Assembly: GCF_000308755.1 (NCBI RefSeq)
Contig: NZ_BAGF01000017.1
Span: 124,001-188,000 of the forward strand
Reading direction: 5' to 3'
DNA length: 64,000 nt
Origin: Nocardia pneumoniae NBRC 100136
Lineage (GTDB): Bacteria > Actinomycetota > Actinomycetes > Mycobacteriales > Mycobacteriaceae
This document shows, one piece after another, positions 42,454 to 50,808 of this stretch (its first letter is position 1; each line of letters starts with the position of its first letter). The position numbers and the translations under genes were made by a program. The notes beneath the pieces are model-generated. The model saw only the letters and a program-made list of their open reading frames with translations, did not search any database and had not been told where the DNA came from.

Positions 42454-42756
42454 ATGATCACCTCGGAATTCCCGGGTCTGGACATACCCGGGATCGACGC
42501 GTCCTCGTCACTGAACGGATTGGGCGCGGTCGAACTGCACCACCCCACCCAGGACATCGACGGTGACGGCACTCTCGACACCATCACCACCACCGGCGAC
42601 GAGGCGATGCAGGTCTGGACCGACTACGACCACGACGGCTTCGCCGACCACGTCACGGTGGTGGAAAAAGACGGCGACTACGCCGCTTGGGAATTCCACC
42701 GCCACCCCGACGGCACCTCCGAATGGGTCCGCACCGACAAGGGCAGGATCGGCTAG
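42454..42756 (+). CDS. DUF6802-like protein with EF-hand-like acidic loops
   Basis: This 100-residue protein carries two acidic calcium-loop-like motifs, DIDGDGTLDTI at about residues 34-44 and DYDHDGFADHV at about 57-67, followed by EKDGDYAAWEFHRHPDG. Such repeats are typical of DUF6802-type proteins of Nocardia and mycobacteria, many of which lie near ESX genes. No signal peptide is present. GAGGAG lies seven bases before the ATG. The calcium binding is inferred from the D-x-D-x-D/N-G spacing. It may belong functionally to the WXG-type module that follows after 430 bases. Confidence 0.65.
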   Translation: MITSEFPGLDIPGIDASSSLNGLGAVELHHPTQDIDGDGTLDTITTTGDEAMQVWTDYDHDGFADHVTVVEKDGDYAAWEFHRHPDGTSEWVRTDKGRIG

Positions 42757-43185
42757 CACAACTCGCAGTTGTGATTTCGGCGTTGATCGCTCGATAGCCG
42801 CAGTAGCGATCGATGGCGAGCGGACTGGTGCGCGCGCTGACCCTCCGGACAGTGCGGGCTCCGAGCCAGGCAATCGGGAGTGCTCGCCGCGCTGGAACAG
42901 CTCGACGCGGCCGTGTTGGCGGCCCGGTGTTGCCGGGCAGCTGGTCGAGTGGAAACAATTGCGGCGCTGAGCATTTCACCGATTCCTGGTTGGTGGGTCA
43001 CCGTCAGCTATCCACCGCGACCCGACCTGGTTGTGGCCGCTCGGTGCGGACAGTAGGTTTCTACCGATATCGACTCCGATTCGGGGGAACCGAATGTCGG
43101 TGGGTTGCGTCGAAGGAAGTATGGCGGCAATCGGCGCGAAGGGGATTCGGCGCGGCGAGTCGAGACTACGAGGACGGAGGGGATC
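42757..43185. other. Intergenic region, weak terminator then no supported gene
   Basis: CACAACT-CGC-AGTTGTG at 42757-42773 is a 7-base hairpin just past the DUF6802-like stop, followed by ATTT, and probably a terminator. The remaining 410 bases contain open frames in several phases, none with a convincing start or known product. The promoter of the following module must lie here. Confidence 0.5.
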
Positions 43186-43497
43186 GTGGGCGGGTCGGAG
43201 ATGGTCGGGGTTCGGACGGGGGAGCTCGGTGCGCTGGGCGATGACTATCGGCGATCGGCGAACGCCGTTCGAGATCAGTCCAAACGGGTTGCCGAGCATA
43301 TGTTCGGTGACGGTGGAGATGCTGGGCGCAACTACGCGCAGCAGGGCATCGCGGTGCATCAAGGGTTGCAGCGGATCAGCGCGTGGCTGAAGAACTGGAG
43401 CGATGCCACGACCGCCACCGCTGACGCGCTGGGTGCTGCGGTCGTGGCGTACTCGGATACCGACCAGCAGCGTGCGGCGGAGACACCCAAGACATGA
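43186..43497 (+). CDS. WXG100/ESX-type helical protein
   Basis: This 103-residue protein is predicted to be helical with the layout of ESX-type small substrates: VRTGELGALGDDYRRSANAVRD, then HQGLQRISAWLKNWSDATTAT, and a C-terminal YSDTD that fits the YxxxD/E export signal. The W-S-D triplet occupies roughly the second helix rather than a WXG turn, so it is a divergent member. GGAGGGG precedes the GTG at 43186. A longer frame upstream lacks such a site. The next gene, a long WXG-like protein, follows after 57 bases, making a likely co-secreted pair. Confidence 0.65.
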   Translation: MGGSEMVGVRTGELGALGDDYRRSANAVRDQSKRVAEHMFGDGGDAGRNYAQQGIAVHQGLQRISAWLKNWSDATTATADALGAAVVAYSDTDQQRAAETPKT

Positions 43498-43554
43498 GAT
43501 CGCCGGTGCCGACACGTTTTCCACTGAACGCCAGATATTCGAGGAGCCGGAATC

Positions 43555-45183
43555 ATGACCGTTTCCTGGCAGGGTAAGGCGATCGACGCCATTCTGGACG
43601 AAGGCAGCTACGGGCTGCAGTACTGGATCCAATTCATGCCGCTGTACGAGGCGGCGTTCGACAACAACGGCGGCCGCGGCGATCTGAACACGTTGCTGGC
43701 GATGTACGACGAGCAACGCGGCACGCGGGTGGAGAAGCTGGAGCAGGCGGGGGAAGCGCTGAAAGCCGCGCTGGCCGAGGTGGATAGCCAGTGGGACGCG
43801 CAACGCGGCTACACCGGCCGCCTGCCCGCGCTGTGGCAGGGAGCGGCGGCCGACGTCGCGCTCGACATGCTCACCAAGCAGTCCGTCCTTGCCGACGAGG
43901 ACCGGCAGCACACGCGTGATGCGTGGAAGGTGATCGAGCCGATGGCGAACTCGCTGCGTCAGTCGGTCGGCTGGAAAGCCGATATGGTAATCGGGCTGCT
44001 GGAGGACTCGGGCAAGGGCAGCAGGGTCGTGAAGATCGACGGCAAGACTCCGGAAGATGTGAAAGTCATCGTCGACGTGCACAAGGCGCGCGAGTGGATC
44101 AACAGCAAGCAGGCAAGAGACCTCTATCGGATCTTCCCCGCACTCGATTTATCCGGACAAGTCGGGGGAAAGGTCCGGCTGGACACCCCGCTCGGCGAAA
44201 AGATTCGCAATACCGTCGACGATTGGCTGCGCGACCCCTTCAAACGGGACTTCGATGCCAAGCTGACGCGCTACATCGACGCCTGCAAACAGACCGACGA
44301 TCACTTCGAGCAGCAGTACCAGAACCTGGCCAACGCGCTGGCGGCGGTGTCGGACCGCGCCTACCCGCGCCCGGAGGGGCCGACGAAGCCGTCCCAGGAC
44401 AAGCCGGGCAACCAGAACCAGCCCACTCCTTCGGCGCCGCCGGGCCCTCCCGGCACGCCGTCGCCCTCCACCGTTCCGGCGAGCACTACACCGAGCACAG
44501 TACCGGCGAGCACCACGCCGACAACGCCGACCACGCCGACGACCCCGGCACCTCTTGCTCCCAGGCTGCCGGGACTGGATGGCCTGGCCGCGATCAGCCA
44601 GGTGGCCGGGGGACTGTCGCCATTGGTGTCCGGTCTCACCCAAACGGTCCAGCAGGGCATCTCCGCGCTGAGCGGAACCATCAAGAGCGGAATCGACGAC
44701 GCGATCGAAAAGCTGAAAGAGAGCGTCGATCCGAAGAACGCCGACAACGACGGCAAGCCGAAGGCCGAGTTCGATATCGCCGGAAAGCATGTGACGTTCG
44801 AGATGGGCCCGGACGGCCAGGTGAGACTGGTCCTGTCCGACGAGGCGGGCAAGCGACAGGAGTTCGAACTCGAGCTGGACGAGCATGGCATGCCGGTCAT
44901 CTCGATGACCGAGCCGAAAGAGCCCGTGCCTCCCACCGACACCCCGGCTCCCGAAACGCCGGACAAGGACAAGCCGGTCGACGCCACACCCGCCCCCGAA
45001 CCGAGCACCGGCCAGCCAGGTGTGCCCTCCGGAACTCCGCCGACCACACGACGCGAAGAAGACGGCGAGCATTGGCCGACGCCCATACCGGAGCACAGCG
45101 AAACGAAACCGGAGCAGGGCGAACCCGCACCGGCGGCTCCCTTCGACAGCGGCGCGGAACTGGCCGAGGCGGGACCGCTGTGA
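43555..45183 (+). CDS. Large WXG-like secreted protein with Thr/Pro-rich linker
   Basis: The 542-residue product starts with a long helical domain in which PALWQGAAADVALDML at about residue 93 matches a WXG turn. A Thr/Pro/Ser-rich linker (PSTVPASTTPSTVPAS, then repeated TPTTP) spans about residues 280-340. A region rich in amphipathic helices follows (GGLSPLVSGLTQTVQQGISA). A small domain with KHVTFEMGPDGQVRLVLSD comes next, and the protein ends in a Pro/Glu-rich tail. This architecture resembles ESX-secreted EspB-like or polymorphic-toxin carrier proteins. No catalytic motif is visible. It forms a unit with the small helical protein upstream and the coiled-coil protein downstream. Confidence 0.6.
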   Translation: MTVSWQGKAIDAILDEGSYGLQYWIQFMPLYEAAFDNNGGRGDLNTLLAMYDEQRGTRVEKLEQAGEALKAALAEVDSQWDAQRGYTGRLPALWQGAAADVALDMLTKQSVLADEDRQHTRDAWKVIEPMANSLRQSVGWKADMVIGLLEDSGKGSRVVKIDGKTPEDVKVIVDVHKAREWINSKQARDLYRIFPALDLSGQVGGKVRLDTPLGEKIRNTVDDWLRDPFKRDFDAKLTRYIDACKQTDDHFEQQYQNLANALAAVSDRAYPRPEGPTKPSQDKPGNQNQPTPSAPPGPPGTPSPSTVPASTTPSTVPASTTPTTPTTPTTPAPLAPRLPGLDGLAAISQVAGGLSPLVSGLTQTVQQGISALSGTIKSGIDDAIEKLKESVDPKNADNDGKPKAEFDIAGKHVTFEMGPDGQVRLVLSDEAGKRQEFELELDEHGMPVISMTEPKEPVPPTDTPAPETPDKDKPVDATPAPEPSTGQPGVPSGTPPTTRREEDGEHWPTPIPEHSETKPEQGEPAPAAPFDSGAELAEAGPL

Positions 45184-45232
45184 TCCCCGTCACCGGGAGC
45201 GTGACCGCGCAGGATGAGCGAGGAGAGGCCGC

Positions 45233-45583
45233 ATGGTGAACTACGCCGAGGAGGCGAGGCGACTCGCCGAAGAGAACCAGCGCAGGATGGCGCTGCTGAT
45301 CGACGAGATCCAGGAGATCAACGAGCAGACCGCGGCGCGGGGCCGCGTATTCGCCGACAGTCTGGCGGCCGACATGGGCCGGTTCTGGGCCGAGCATGCC
45401 GCCGAGCTGGAGCGGGCCCGCGCCGAGGCCGAGGAGAAAGAGCGGCTGGAGGCCGAGGCACGCGAGCAGCGGGAGGCGATCGCGCGATCGATGGCCGCTC
45501 GCAAAGCGAATCAGACGGTCACGCCGGTCGACGAGGAGGACGAAGAGGCGAAGTTCTACCAGCGCAAGAGCTGGCTGATCTGA
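45233..45583 (+). CDS. Coiled-coil protein, unknown function
   Basis: This 116-residue protein is almost entirely one charged helix (EEARRLAEENQRRMALLIDEIQEI, then ELERARAEAEEKERLEAEAREQ), so a coiled coil is expected. It ends with an acidic patch (VDEEDEEAKFYQRKSWLI). AGGAGAGG sits five bases before the ATG. It follows the WXG-like gene by 49 bases and is probably co-transcribed with it. Similar short coiled-coil proteins stand next to WXG modules in Nocardia and may act as chaperones, but this is inference. Confidence 0.6.
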   Translation: MVNYAEEARRLAEENQRRMALLIDEIQEINEQTAARGRVFADSLAADMGRFWAEHAAELERARAEAEEKERLEAEAREQREAIARSMAARKANQTVTPVDEEDEEAKFYQRKSWLI

Positions 45584-45593
45584 GCCGCGGTGA

Positions 45594-46451
45594 TCAGCGC
45601 CGCAGGAGCCCCACCAGCTGGCCCACCTTCAGCTTCGGCGGCTCCTCTTCGTGGGGTGCTCGGGGGTCGATGACCGTGGTGTGCGGAATCGCTTCCTCGG
45701 GCTCGGCGAAGGGTCGGTAGGTCTTGTCGCCCGCCAGCGTCGCGAGCAGGTAACCGGCCAGCAGCGCGCGGGTGAGGCGGGCCGCCTTGGGTTCGTGCTT
45801 GCCCGCACCCACCGCGGCGAGGACGCGGCGGCCCTCGATGATGCCGTTGTGCGAGGCCTTGTCGATGACGCGCAGGATCGCGGGGCCGTCCCATGCCGTG
45901 GCCAGTGGGATGGCGTTGGAGCTGACCGAGGTGATGTCTGTCGCACCCGCCAAGATCAGCGTGGGCAGGTCGAGCTTCGGTGCGATGTCTTCGGCGGACG
46001 GGGCCGTCGGCGCGGGGAACAGGGCCGCGACGGTGGCGACCCTGCGCTGGGCGGCGGCGATGACGGCGGCGCCGGCGCCCATGCCGTGTCCGGCCAGGGC
46101 GAGGCGCTCGGGATGCACGCTGATCTCCCCGTCTCCGAGCCGCACGCCGGTGCAGATGTCGAGCGTGGTGAGCAAATCGGCGGCCAGTCCCAGATGTGAC
46201 GGAATCGGCCCGCGCTCGGTGTCCGGGGCGGCGGCCACGATGCCCCAGGAAGCGAGGTGTTCCAGCAGGCCGCGGTAGTGTCCGGCGCCGGTCAGCCAGC
46301 CGTGGCCGAAGGCGACGGCAGGGAGATTGCGACCCGCCTCGGGAGTGAACACCACTCCCGGCTGCCCGGCGATGGCCAGGTTGCCGCGCAGCACACGGTG
46401 CGGGCCGCGGCTGGTCAGGGTGCTCAGTAGCGATTTCACAGACGCCGACAC
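45594..46451 (-). CDS. Alpha/beta hydrolase (chlorophyllase/dienelactone-hydrolase-like)
   Basis: The 285-residue product has the alpha/beta hydrolase order: LPAVAFGHGWLTGAGHYRGL (oxyanion region), a nucleophile elbow variant LALAGHGMGAGAAV where the usual G-x-S-x-G reads G-H-G-M-G, then LPTLILAGATDITSV (acid strand) and DKASHNGII (catalytic His). The nucleophile serine is therefore not in the canonical place, so activity is uncertain. The start is taken as the GTG at 46451, with a second GTG at 46439; a much longer open frame is antisense to glmS. It is divergent from glmS with only 36 bases between the starts, and converges with the coiled-coil gene. Confidence 0.8.
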   Translation of the reverse strand: MSASVKSLLSTLTSRGPHRVLRGNLAIAGQPGVVFTPEAGRNLPAVAFGHGWLTGAGHYRGLLEHLASWGIVAAAPDTERGPIPSHLGLAADLLTTLDICTGVRLGDGEISVHPERLALAGHGMGAGAAVIAAAQRRVATVAALFPAPTAPSAEDIAPKLDLPTLILAGATDITSVSSNAIPLATAWDGPAILRVIDKASHNGIIEGRRVLAAVGAGKHEPKAARLTRALLAGYLLATLAGDKTYRPFAEPEEAIPHTTVIDPRAPHEEEPPKLKVGQLVGLLRR

Positions 46452-46487
46452 GACGTGAACGTTATCCGATAAGTAGTGTGGTGAGCC

Positions 46488-48371
46488 ATGTGCGGAATCG
46501 TGGGGTACGTCGGATACCGAGACGCGCTCGGCGTCGTCGTTGACGCGTTGCGCCGCATGGAATATCGCGGCTACGACTCCGCGGGCGTGGCGATCCTGGA
46601 CGGCGCCGGCGCCCTGGCGGTGGAACGCAAGGCCGGTCGGCTGGCCAATTTGGAGGCCGAACTGTCCGAAAACGGGATCGACCGTTTCGCCGGTACCACC
46701 GGCATCGGGCACACCCGCTGGGCCACGCACGGCGCGCCGACCGACCGCAACGCGCACCCGCATCGCGACCTCAGCGGCAAGGTCGCCGTGGTGCACAACG
46801 GCATCATCGAGAACTTCGCTCCGCTGCGTCGTGAGCTGGAAGATGCCGGGGTCGAGTTGCGCAGCGACACCGACACCGAGGTCGCCGTGCATCTCGTCGC
46901 CCGCGCGTATGCCGAGGGCCCGACCGCTGGTGACTTCGCGGCCAGCGCGCTGGCCGTACTGCGCCGCCTGGAGGGTGCGTTCACCCTGGTCTTCACGCAT
47001 GCCGACCATCCGGGCATGATCGTGGCCGCCCGTCGCTCGACACCGCTGGTGGTCGGCGTCGGCAAGGGCGAGATGTTCATCGCCTCGGACGTCACGGCGT
47101 TCATCGAGCACACCCGGGAGGCGGTCGAACTCGGCCAGGACCAAGCCGTGGTGATCACCCTGGACAGCTACCGGGTGACCGACTTCGCGGGCGAGGACGC
47201 CGGTTCGCGCACGCGCCCGTTCACCATCGACTGGGATCTGGCCGCCGCCGAGAAGGGCGGTCACGACTACTTCATGCTCAAGGAGATCGAGGAGCAGCCC
47301 GCCGCCGTCGCCGACACGCTGATGGGGCATTTCAGCACCGATCAGGACGGCGCGGGCCGGATCGTGCTGGACGAGCAGCGTCTGGCCGACCAAGAGCTGC
47401 GTGATTTCGACAAGGTGTTCGTCGTCGCGTGCGGCAGCGCCTATCACTCCGGTCTGCTGGCCAAATACGCCATCGAACACTGGACCCGGCTGCCGGTCGA
47501 GGTCGAGCTGGCCAGCGAGTTCCGCTACCGCGATCCCGTTCTGGACCGCTCCACGCTGGTGGTGGCGATCTCCCAGTCCGGTGAGACCGCCGACACGCTG
47601 GAGGCGGTGCGCCACGCCAAGGAGCAGAAGGCGCGCGTCCTCGCGATCTGCAACACCAACGGCGCGCAGATTCCGCGCGAGTCCGACGCGGTGCTCTACA
47701 CCAGGGCCGGGCCGGAGATCGGCGTCGCCTCCACCAAGGCGTTCCTGGCCCAGGTGACCGCGAATTACCTGGTCGGGCTCGCTTTGGCGCAGGCGCGCGG
47801 CACCAAGTACCCGGACGAGGTCGCGCGCGAGTTCGCCGAACTCGAGGCGATGCCGCGGCTGGTGGAGCGGGTGCTGCAGACGGCGCCGCAGGTGCGGGCC
47901 ATCGCGCGCGAGCTCGCGCATGTGCCGACGGTGCTGTTCCTCGGCCGTCACGTCGGGTACCCGGTGGCGCTGGAGGGCGCGCTCAAACTCAAGGAGCTGG
48001 CCTACATGCACGCCGAGGGTTTTGCGGCGGGCGAGCTCAAGCACGGTCCGATCGCGCTGATCGAGGACGGGCTTCCGGTGATCGTGGTGATGCCGTCCCC
48101 GAAGGGCCGGGCGGTGCTGCACTCGAAGCTGCTGAGCAATATCCGGGAGATCCAGGCCCGCGGCGCGCGCACCATCGTGATCGCGGAGGAAGGCGACGAC
48201 ACGGTCCGTCCGTTCGCCGACGACCTCATCGAGATCCCGAGCGCGCCAACCTTGTTCCAGCCACTGCTGTCGACGGTGCCGCTGCAGATCTTCGCCGCCG
48301 AGGTGGCGCAGACCCGGGGCTACGACGTCGACAAGCCCCGCAACCTGGCGAAGTCCGTCACCGTGGAATAG
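46488..48371 (+). CDS. glmS: Glutamine-fructose-6-phosphate aminotransferase (isomerizing)
   Basis: GlmS makes glucosamine-6-phosphate from fructose-6-phosphate and glutamine, the first step toward UDP-GlcNAc. The 627-residue product begins MCGIVGYVGY, with the N-terminal nucleophile Cys2 after removal of Met, and has the class II glutaminase blocks GHTRWATHGAPT and HNGIIEN. Two SIS sugar-isomerase domains follow (ACGSAYHSGLLAKY and ISQSGETADTLEAV; LGRHVGYPVALEGALKLKE), ending in the conserved DVDKPRNLAKSVTVE tail. The product feeds GlmM encoded at 38629. A strong terminator hairpin follows. No riboswitch/ribozyme of the glmS type is visible in the 36-base leader. Confidence 0.97.
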   Translation: MCGIVGYVGYRDALGVVVDALRRMEYRGYDSAGVAILDGAGALAVERKAGRLANLEAELSENGIDRFAGTTGIGHTRWATHGAPTDRNAHPHRDLSGKVAVVHNGIIENFAPLRRELEDAGVELRSDTDTEVAVHLVARAYAEGPTAGDFAASALAVLRRLEGAFTLVFTHADHPGMIVAARRSTPLVVGVGKGEMFIASDVTAFIEHTREAVELGQDQAVVITLDSYRVTDFAGEDAGSRTRPFTIDWDLAAAEKGGHDYFMLKEIEEQPAAVADTLMGHFSTDQDGAGRIVLDEQRLADQELRDFDKVFVVACGSAYHSGLLAKYAIEHWTRLPVEVELASEFRYRDPVLDRSTLVVAISQSGETADTLEAVRHAKEQKARVLAICNTNGAQIPRESDAVLYTRAGPEIGVASTKAFLAQVTANYLVGLALAQARGTKYPDEVAREFAELEAMPRLVERVLQTAPQVRAIARELAHVPTVLFLGRHVGYPVALEGALKLKELAYMHAEGFAAGELKHGPIALIEDGLPVIVVMPSPKGRAVLHSKLLSNIREIQARGARTIVIAEEGDDTVRPFADDLIEIPSAPTLFQPLLSTVPLQIFAAEVAQTRGYDVDKPRNLAKSVTVE

Positions 48372-48375
48372 ACCG

Positions 48376-48405
48376 GCAGCCGCGCACCTTTCCGTGCGCG
48401 GCTGC
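48376..48405. terminator. Intrinsic terminator after glmS
   Basis: GCAGCCGCGCAC and its complement form a perfect 12-base stem with a CTTTCC loop, five bases past the glmS stop and before the end of the convergent MFS gene. Confidence 0.85.
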
Positions 48406-48470
48406 TCGTCATCCTCCGGACGCTATCGCGGCAACGTAGCGGCCACCGCCGGTGCATCGAATCGGAGTCC

Positions 48471-49655
48471 CTATGCGTGCGCTGGGACCAGAGGCTCGGC
48501 CTGGATAGTCGGGGTGCGGCGCTCCAGGTAGCCGGAGAGAACTGCGAGGCCGAGCGCCACCAAGACCAAGGCGACGCCGACCCAGTTGGGCGAGGTGTAT
48601 CCGAGCCCGGCGGCGATGACCAGCCCGCCCAGCCACGCGGAGACGGCATTGCCGAGGTTGAACGCTCCGATATTGACGGCCGAGGCCAGGGTCGGCGCGC
48701 CCGCCGCCTGATCGAGGACGCGTTTCTGCAGCGGCGGGACGGTGGCGAAGCCGAGTGCGCCGATCAGCACGACGGTGATCGCGGCGGCGACCTTGTTGTG
48801 CGCGGTGACGGTGAACAGCGCGAGAACGATCGCGAGCCCGCCGAGGGTGAGGTACAGCATCGGCATCAGGTGCCGGTCGGCGAACTTGCCGCCGATCAGG
48901 TTGCCCGCGAAGAACCCCAGGCCGAAGAGCACGAGCAGCCAGGTGACCGAGCTGTCCGCGTAGCCGGTGACCTCGGTCATCATCGGGGCCAGATAGGTGA
49001 TCGCGGCGAACACGCCACCGAAGCCGAGCACCGTCATCGCCATGGCCAGCAGGACCTGCGGGTTGCGGAAGACAGCGAGTTCGGTGCGCAGCCTCGCGTC
49101 GGCGGGCGCGGGCTGCCGCGGAACCAGCGCTCCGACGCCAACCAGGCCGATCAGGCCGACGAGCGCGACGAACAGGAAGGTCAGCCGCCAGCCGAAGTGC
49201 TGGCCGAGCAGGGTGCCCAGCGGCACGCCGACCATGGTGGCGACGGTGAGCCCGGTGAACATGATCGCGATCGCTCCGGCCCGCCGGTCGGCGCTGGCCA
49301 GGGTGCCCGCGACGACCGCGCCGATGCCGAAGAACGCGCCGTGCGCGAGCGACGCCACGATCCGTCCGGTGAGCATCAGGCCGAAGGTCGGTGCGACCGC
49401 GGACAAGACGTTGCCGAGGACCAGCAGCGTCAGCGTGCCCAGCAGCATGCGCTTGCGCGACACGCGGGTGCCGAGCGCGGTCATCAGCGGCGCACCCGCG
49501 ACGACGCCGAGCGCGTACCCGCTGACCAGCAGGCCCGCGGTGGGGATGGACACCGCGTAGGTGTCGGCGACCTCGGGCAGCAAGCCGACCACGACGAACT
49601 CCGTCGTCCCGATGGCGAATGCTCCGAGGGTCAGGGCTAGCAGTGCGAGCGGCAC
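48471..49655 (-). CDS. MFS efflux transporter (DHA1, AraJ-like)
   Basis: The 394-residue product has twelve hydrophobic segments and the DHA1 signatures, beginning PLALLALTLGAFAIGTTEFV with the conserved acidic position in the first helix, and GRIVASLAHGAFFGIG in the fourth. It probably exports drugs or sugars by proton antiport. The start is chosen as the GTG at 49655, six bases after GGAGG; in-frame starts at 49670 and 49700 lack a site, and the latter lies in the putative operator. It is divergent from a MarR regulator with palindromic sites between them, so it is likely the regulator's target. The substrate is unknown. Confidence 0.88.
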   Translation of the reverse strand: MPLALLALTLGAFAIGTTEFVVVGLLPEVADTYAVSIPTAGLLVSGYALGVVAGAPLMTALGTRVSRKRMLLGTLTLLVLGNVLSAVAPTFGLMLTGRIVASLAHGAFFGIGAVVAGTLASADRRAGAIAIMFTGLTVATMVGVPLGTLLGQHFGWRLTFLFVALVGLIGLVGVGALVPRQPAPADARLRTELAVFRNPQVLLAMAMTVLGFGGVFAAITYLAPMMTEVTGYADSSVTWLLVLFGLGFFAGNLIGGKFADRHLMPMLYLTLGGLAIVLALFTVTAHNKVAAAITVVLIGALGFATVPPLQKRVLDQAAGAPTLASAVNIGAFNLGNAVSAWLGGLVIAAGLGYTSPNWVGVALVLVALGLAVLSGYLERRTPTIQAEPLVPAHA

Positions 49656-49700
49656 GGGGAGCCTCCACATGATTTGCGTGGGATTTTTACCAGCGACCAC

Positions 49701-49728
49701 AATAATTGCAGACGCAATATAATTGCAA
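49701..49728. promoter_or_regulatory. Putative MarR operator between MFS and marR genes
   Basis: Two overlapping palindromes, ATTGC-AGAC-GCAAT (49705-49718) and GCAAT-ATA-ATTGC-like (49714-49726), lie in unusually AT-rich DNA in the divergent region. Their size and place fit MarR-type operators. Confidence 0.6.
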
Positions 49729-49791
49729 GCGCGGGCTATTGTGACGCATGGCTATCCTGGACGGAGGATCCCCCGATGCCGAAGGAACGCC

Positions 49792-50274
49792 ATGACCGCG
49801 GATGCCGCCCTGACCGGCCTGGCCGATGGTTGGTACGCACTGTCGCTGCTACACGATCGGATCGAGGCGCACATCGAAAGGGCGCTGCAATCCGGCCACG
49901 ACCTGAGCGTTCGCGAGTATTCGCTGCTGGTCGTCCTGAGCCGCCAGCACGACGGGCCCGGTGGCCACCTGCGGATGAATCAGGTCGCCGACGCCGTGGT
50001 GCTGAGTCAGAGCGCCACCACCCGTCTGGTCTCCCGGCTCGAAGACCGTGGCCTGCTCCAGCGCTATCTGTGCCCCGATGATCGCCGCGGCATCTACACC
50101 GACGTGACCCCGGCGGGCCTCGACCTCCTCGCGCAGGCCCGGCCCACGCACGACGACGCCCTCGCCGGCGCACTCGGCCAAGCCGCCGCCGACCCGGAGC
50201 TCGCTCCACTCGTCGCCGCCGTCGAAGCGCTGAACACCCGCGGCGCCCGCACCCGCGACTACCGCCCGGTGTGA
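49792..50274 (+). CDS. MarR family transcriptional regulator
   Basis: The 160-residue product has a winged helix of MarR type: SVREYSLLVVLSRQ (helix), RMNQVADAVVLSQSATTRLVSRLEDRGLL (recognition helix and following turn), and the wing CPDDRRGIYTDVTPAGLDLL. GAAGGA lies five bases before the ATG at 49792. It is divergent from the MFS efflux gene and the palindromes between them are likely its binding sites, so it probably represses the transporter until a ligand binds. The ligand is unknown. A possible longer N-terminus in frame lacks a ribosome site. Confidence 0.9.
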   Translation: MTADAALTGLADGWYALSLLHDRIEAHIERALQSGHDLSVREYSLLVVLSRQHDGPGGHLRMNQVADAVVLSQSATTRLVSRLEDRGLLQRYLCPDDRRGIYTDVTPAGLDLLAQARPTHDDALAGALGQAAADPELAPLVAAVEALNTRGARTRDYRPV

Positions 50275-50340
50275 TGGACTCGACGGCCTGCCTGAGATCG
50301 TCTGCTGACAGGCGTGCTCCGATCGCCGGGTCCGTCCGCG

Positions 50341-50766
50341 CTACTCGACGGTGACCGTCCCGCGCATCTCGGGATGCAGCGAGCAGAGGTAGCGGTATGT
50401 CCCCGGGGTGGTGAAGGTGTAGCTCCACTCGCCCTTGTCGAAAATGGGGCTGTTGATGCCCATCGCCTTGTCGCCGATGCCCTGCACGGAGTGCGGGACC
50501 TTGTCGTCGAATTTCCAGGTGACCGTGTCGCCCGCCTTGATGGTGACCTCGGCGGGAGAGAATTTCATGTCGTCGACCGCGACGGCGGCGGCGGGCTTGC
50601 GCTCGCCGGTCTGCTGCGCGGTGGTGGTCGTCGGGCGGGCCGGTTTCCTCGTCGTCGTGGCGGCCGAGCCGGATTCGCCGCCGCATCCGGTCAGCAGCAG
50701 CGCGCCGGTCATGGCGATTCCCGTGACCACCTGGATGGTCCTGGTGCGGCGGCGGGCACTTGGCAT
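50341..50766 (-). CDS. Cupredoxin-domain lipoprotein
   Basis: The 141-residue product has a lipoprotein signal (IAMTGALLLTGCGG) with the lipobox Cys at about residue 28, a Thr/Lys-rich linker, and a plastocyanin-like beta domain. The type I copper ligands are all visible: His in DKVPHSVQG, and Cys, His and Met in YLCSLHPEMRG. It should bind one copper ion at the outer face of the membrane and carry electrons or buffer copper. The open frame continues upstream into DNA antisense to nnr, but the ATG at 50766 starts directly before the signal peptide. It is divergent from nnr with 42 bases between starts. Confidence 0.88.
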   Translation of the reverse strand: MPSARRRTRTIQVVTGIAMTGALLLTGCGGESGSAATTTRKPARPTTTTAQQTGERKPAAAVAVDDMKFSPAEVTIKAGDTVTWKFDDKVPHSVQGIGDKAMGINSPIFDKGEWSYTFTTPGTYRYLCSLHPEMRGTVTVE

Positions 50767-50808
50767 GATGGCCAAGCGTAGTAGGCCACACCGACGGAGG
50801 GAGCGGCG

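Noticed and set aside
46452..46487. glmS ribozyme/riboswitch
   Set aside because: Only 36 bases separate the divergent starts; too short for the ribozyme, which is found in Firmicutes.
45594..48122. 842-codon reverse frame through glmS
   Set aside because: It is antisense to glmS upstream of 46451; only the C-terminal 285 codons make an alpha/beta hydrolase.
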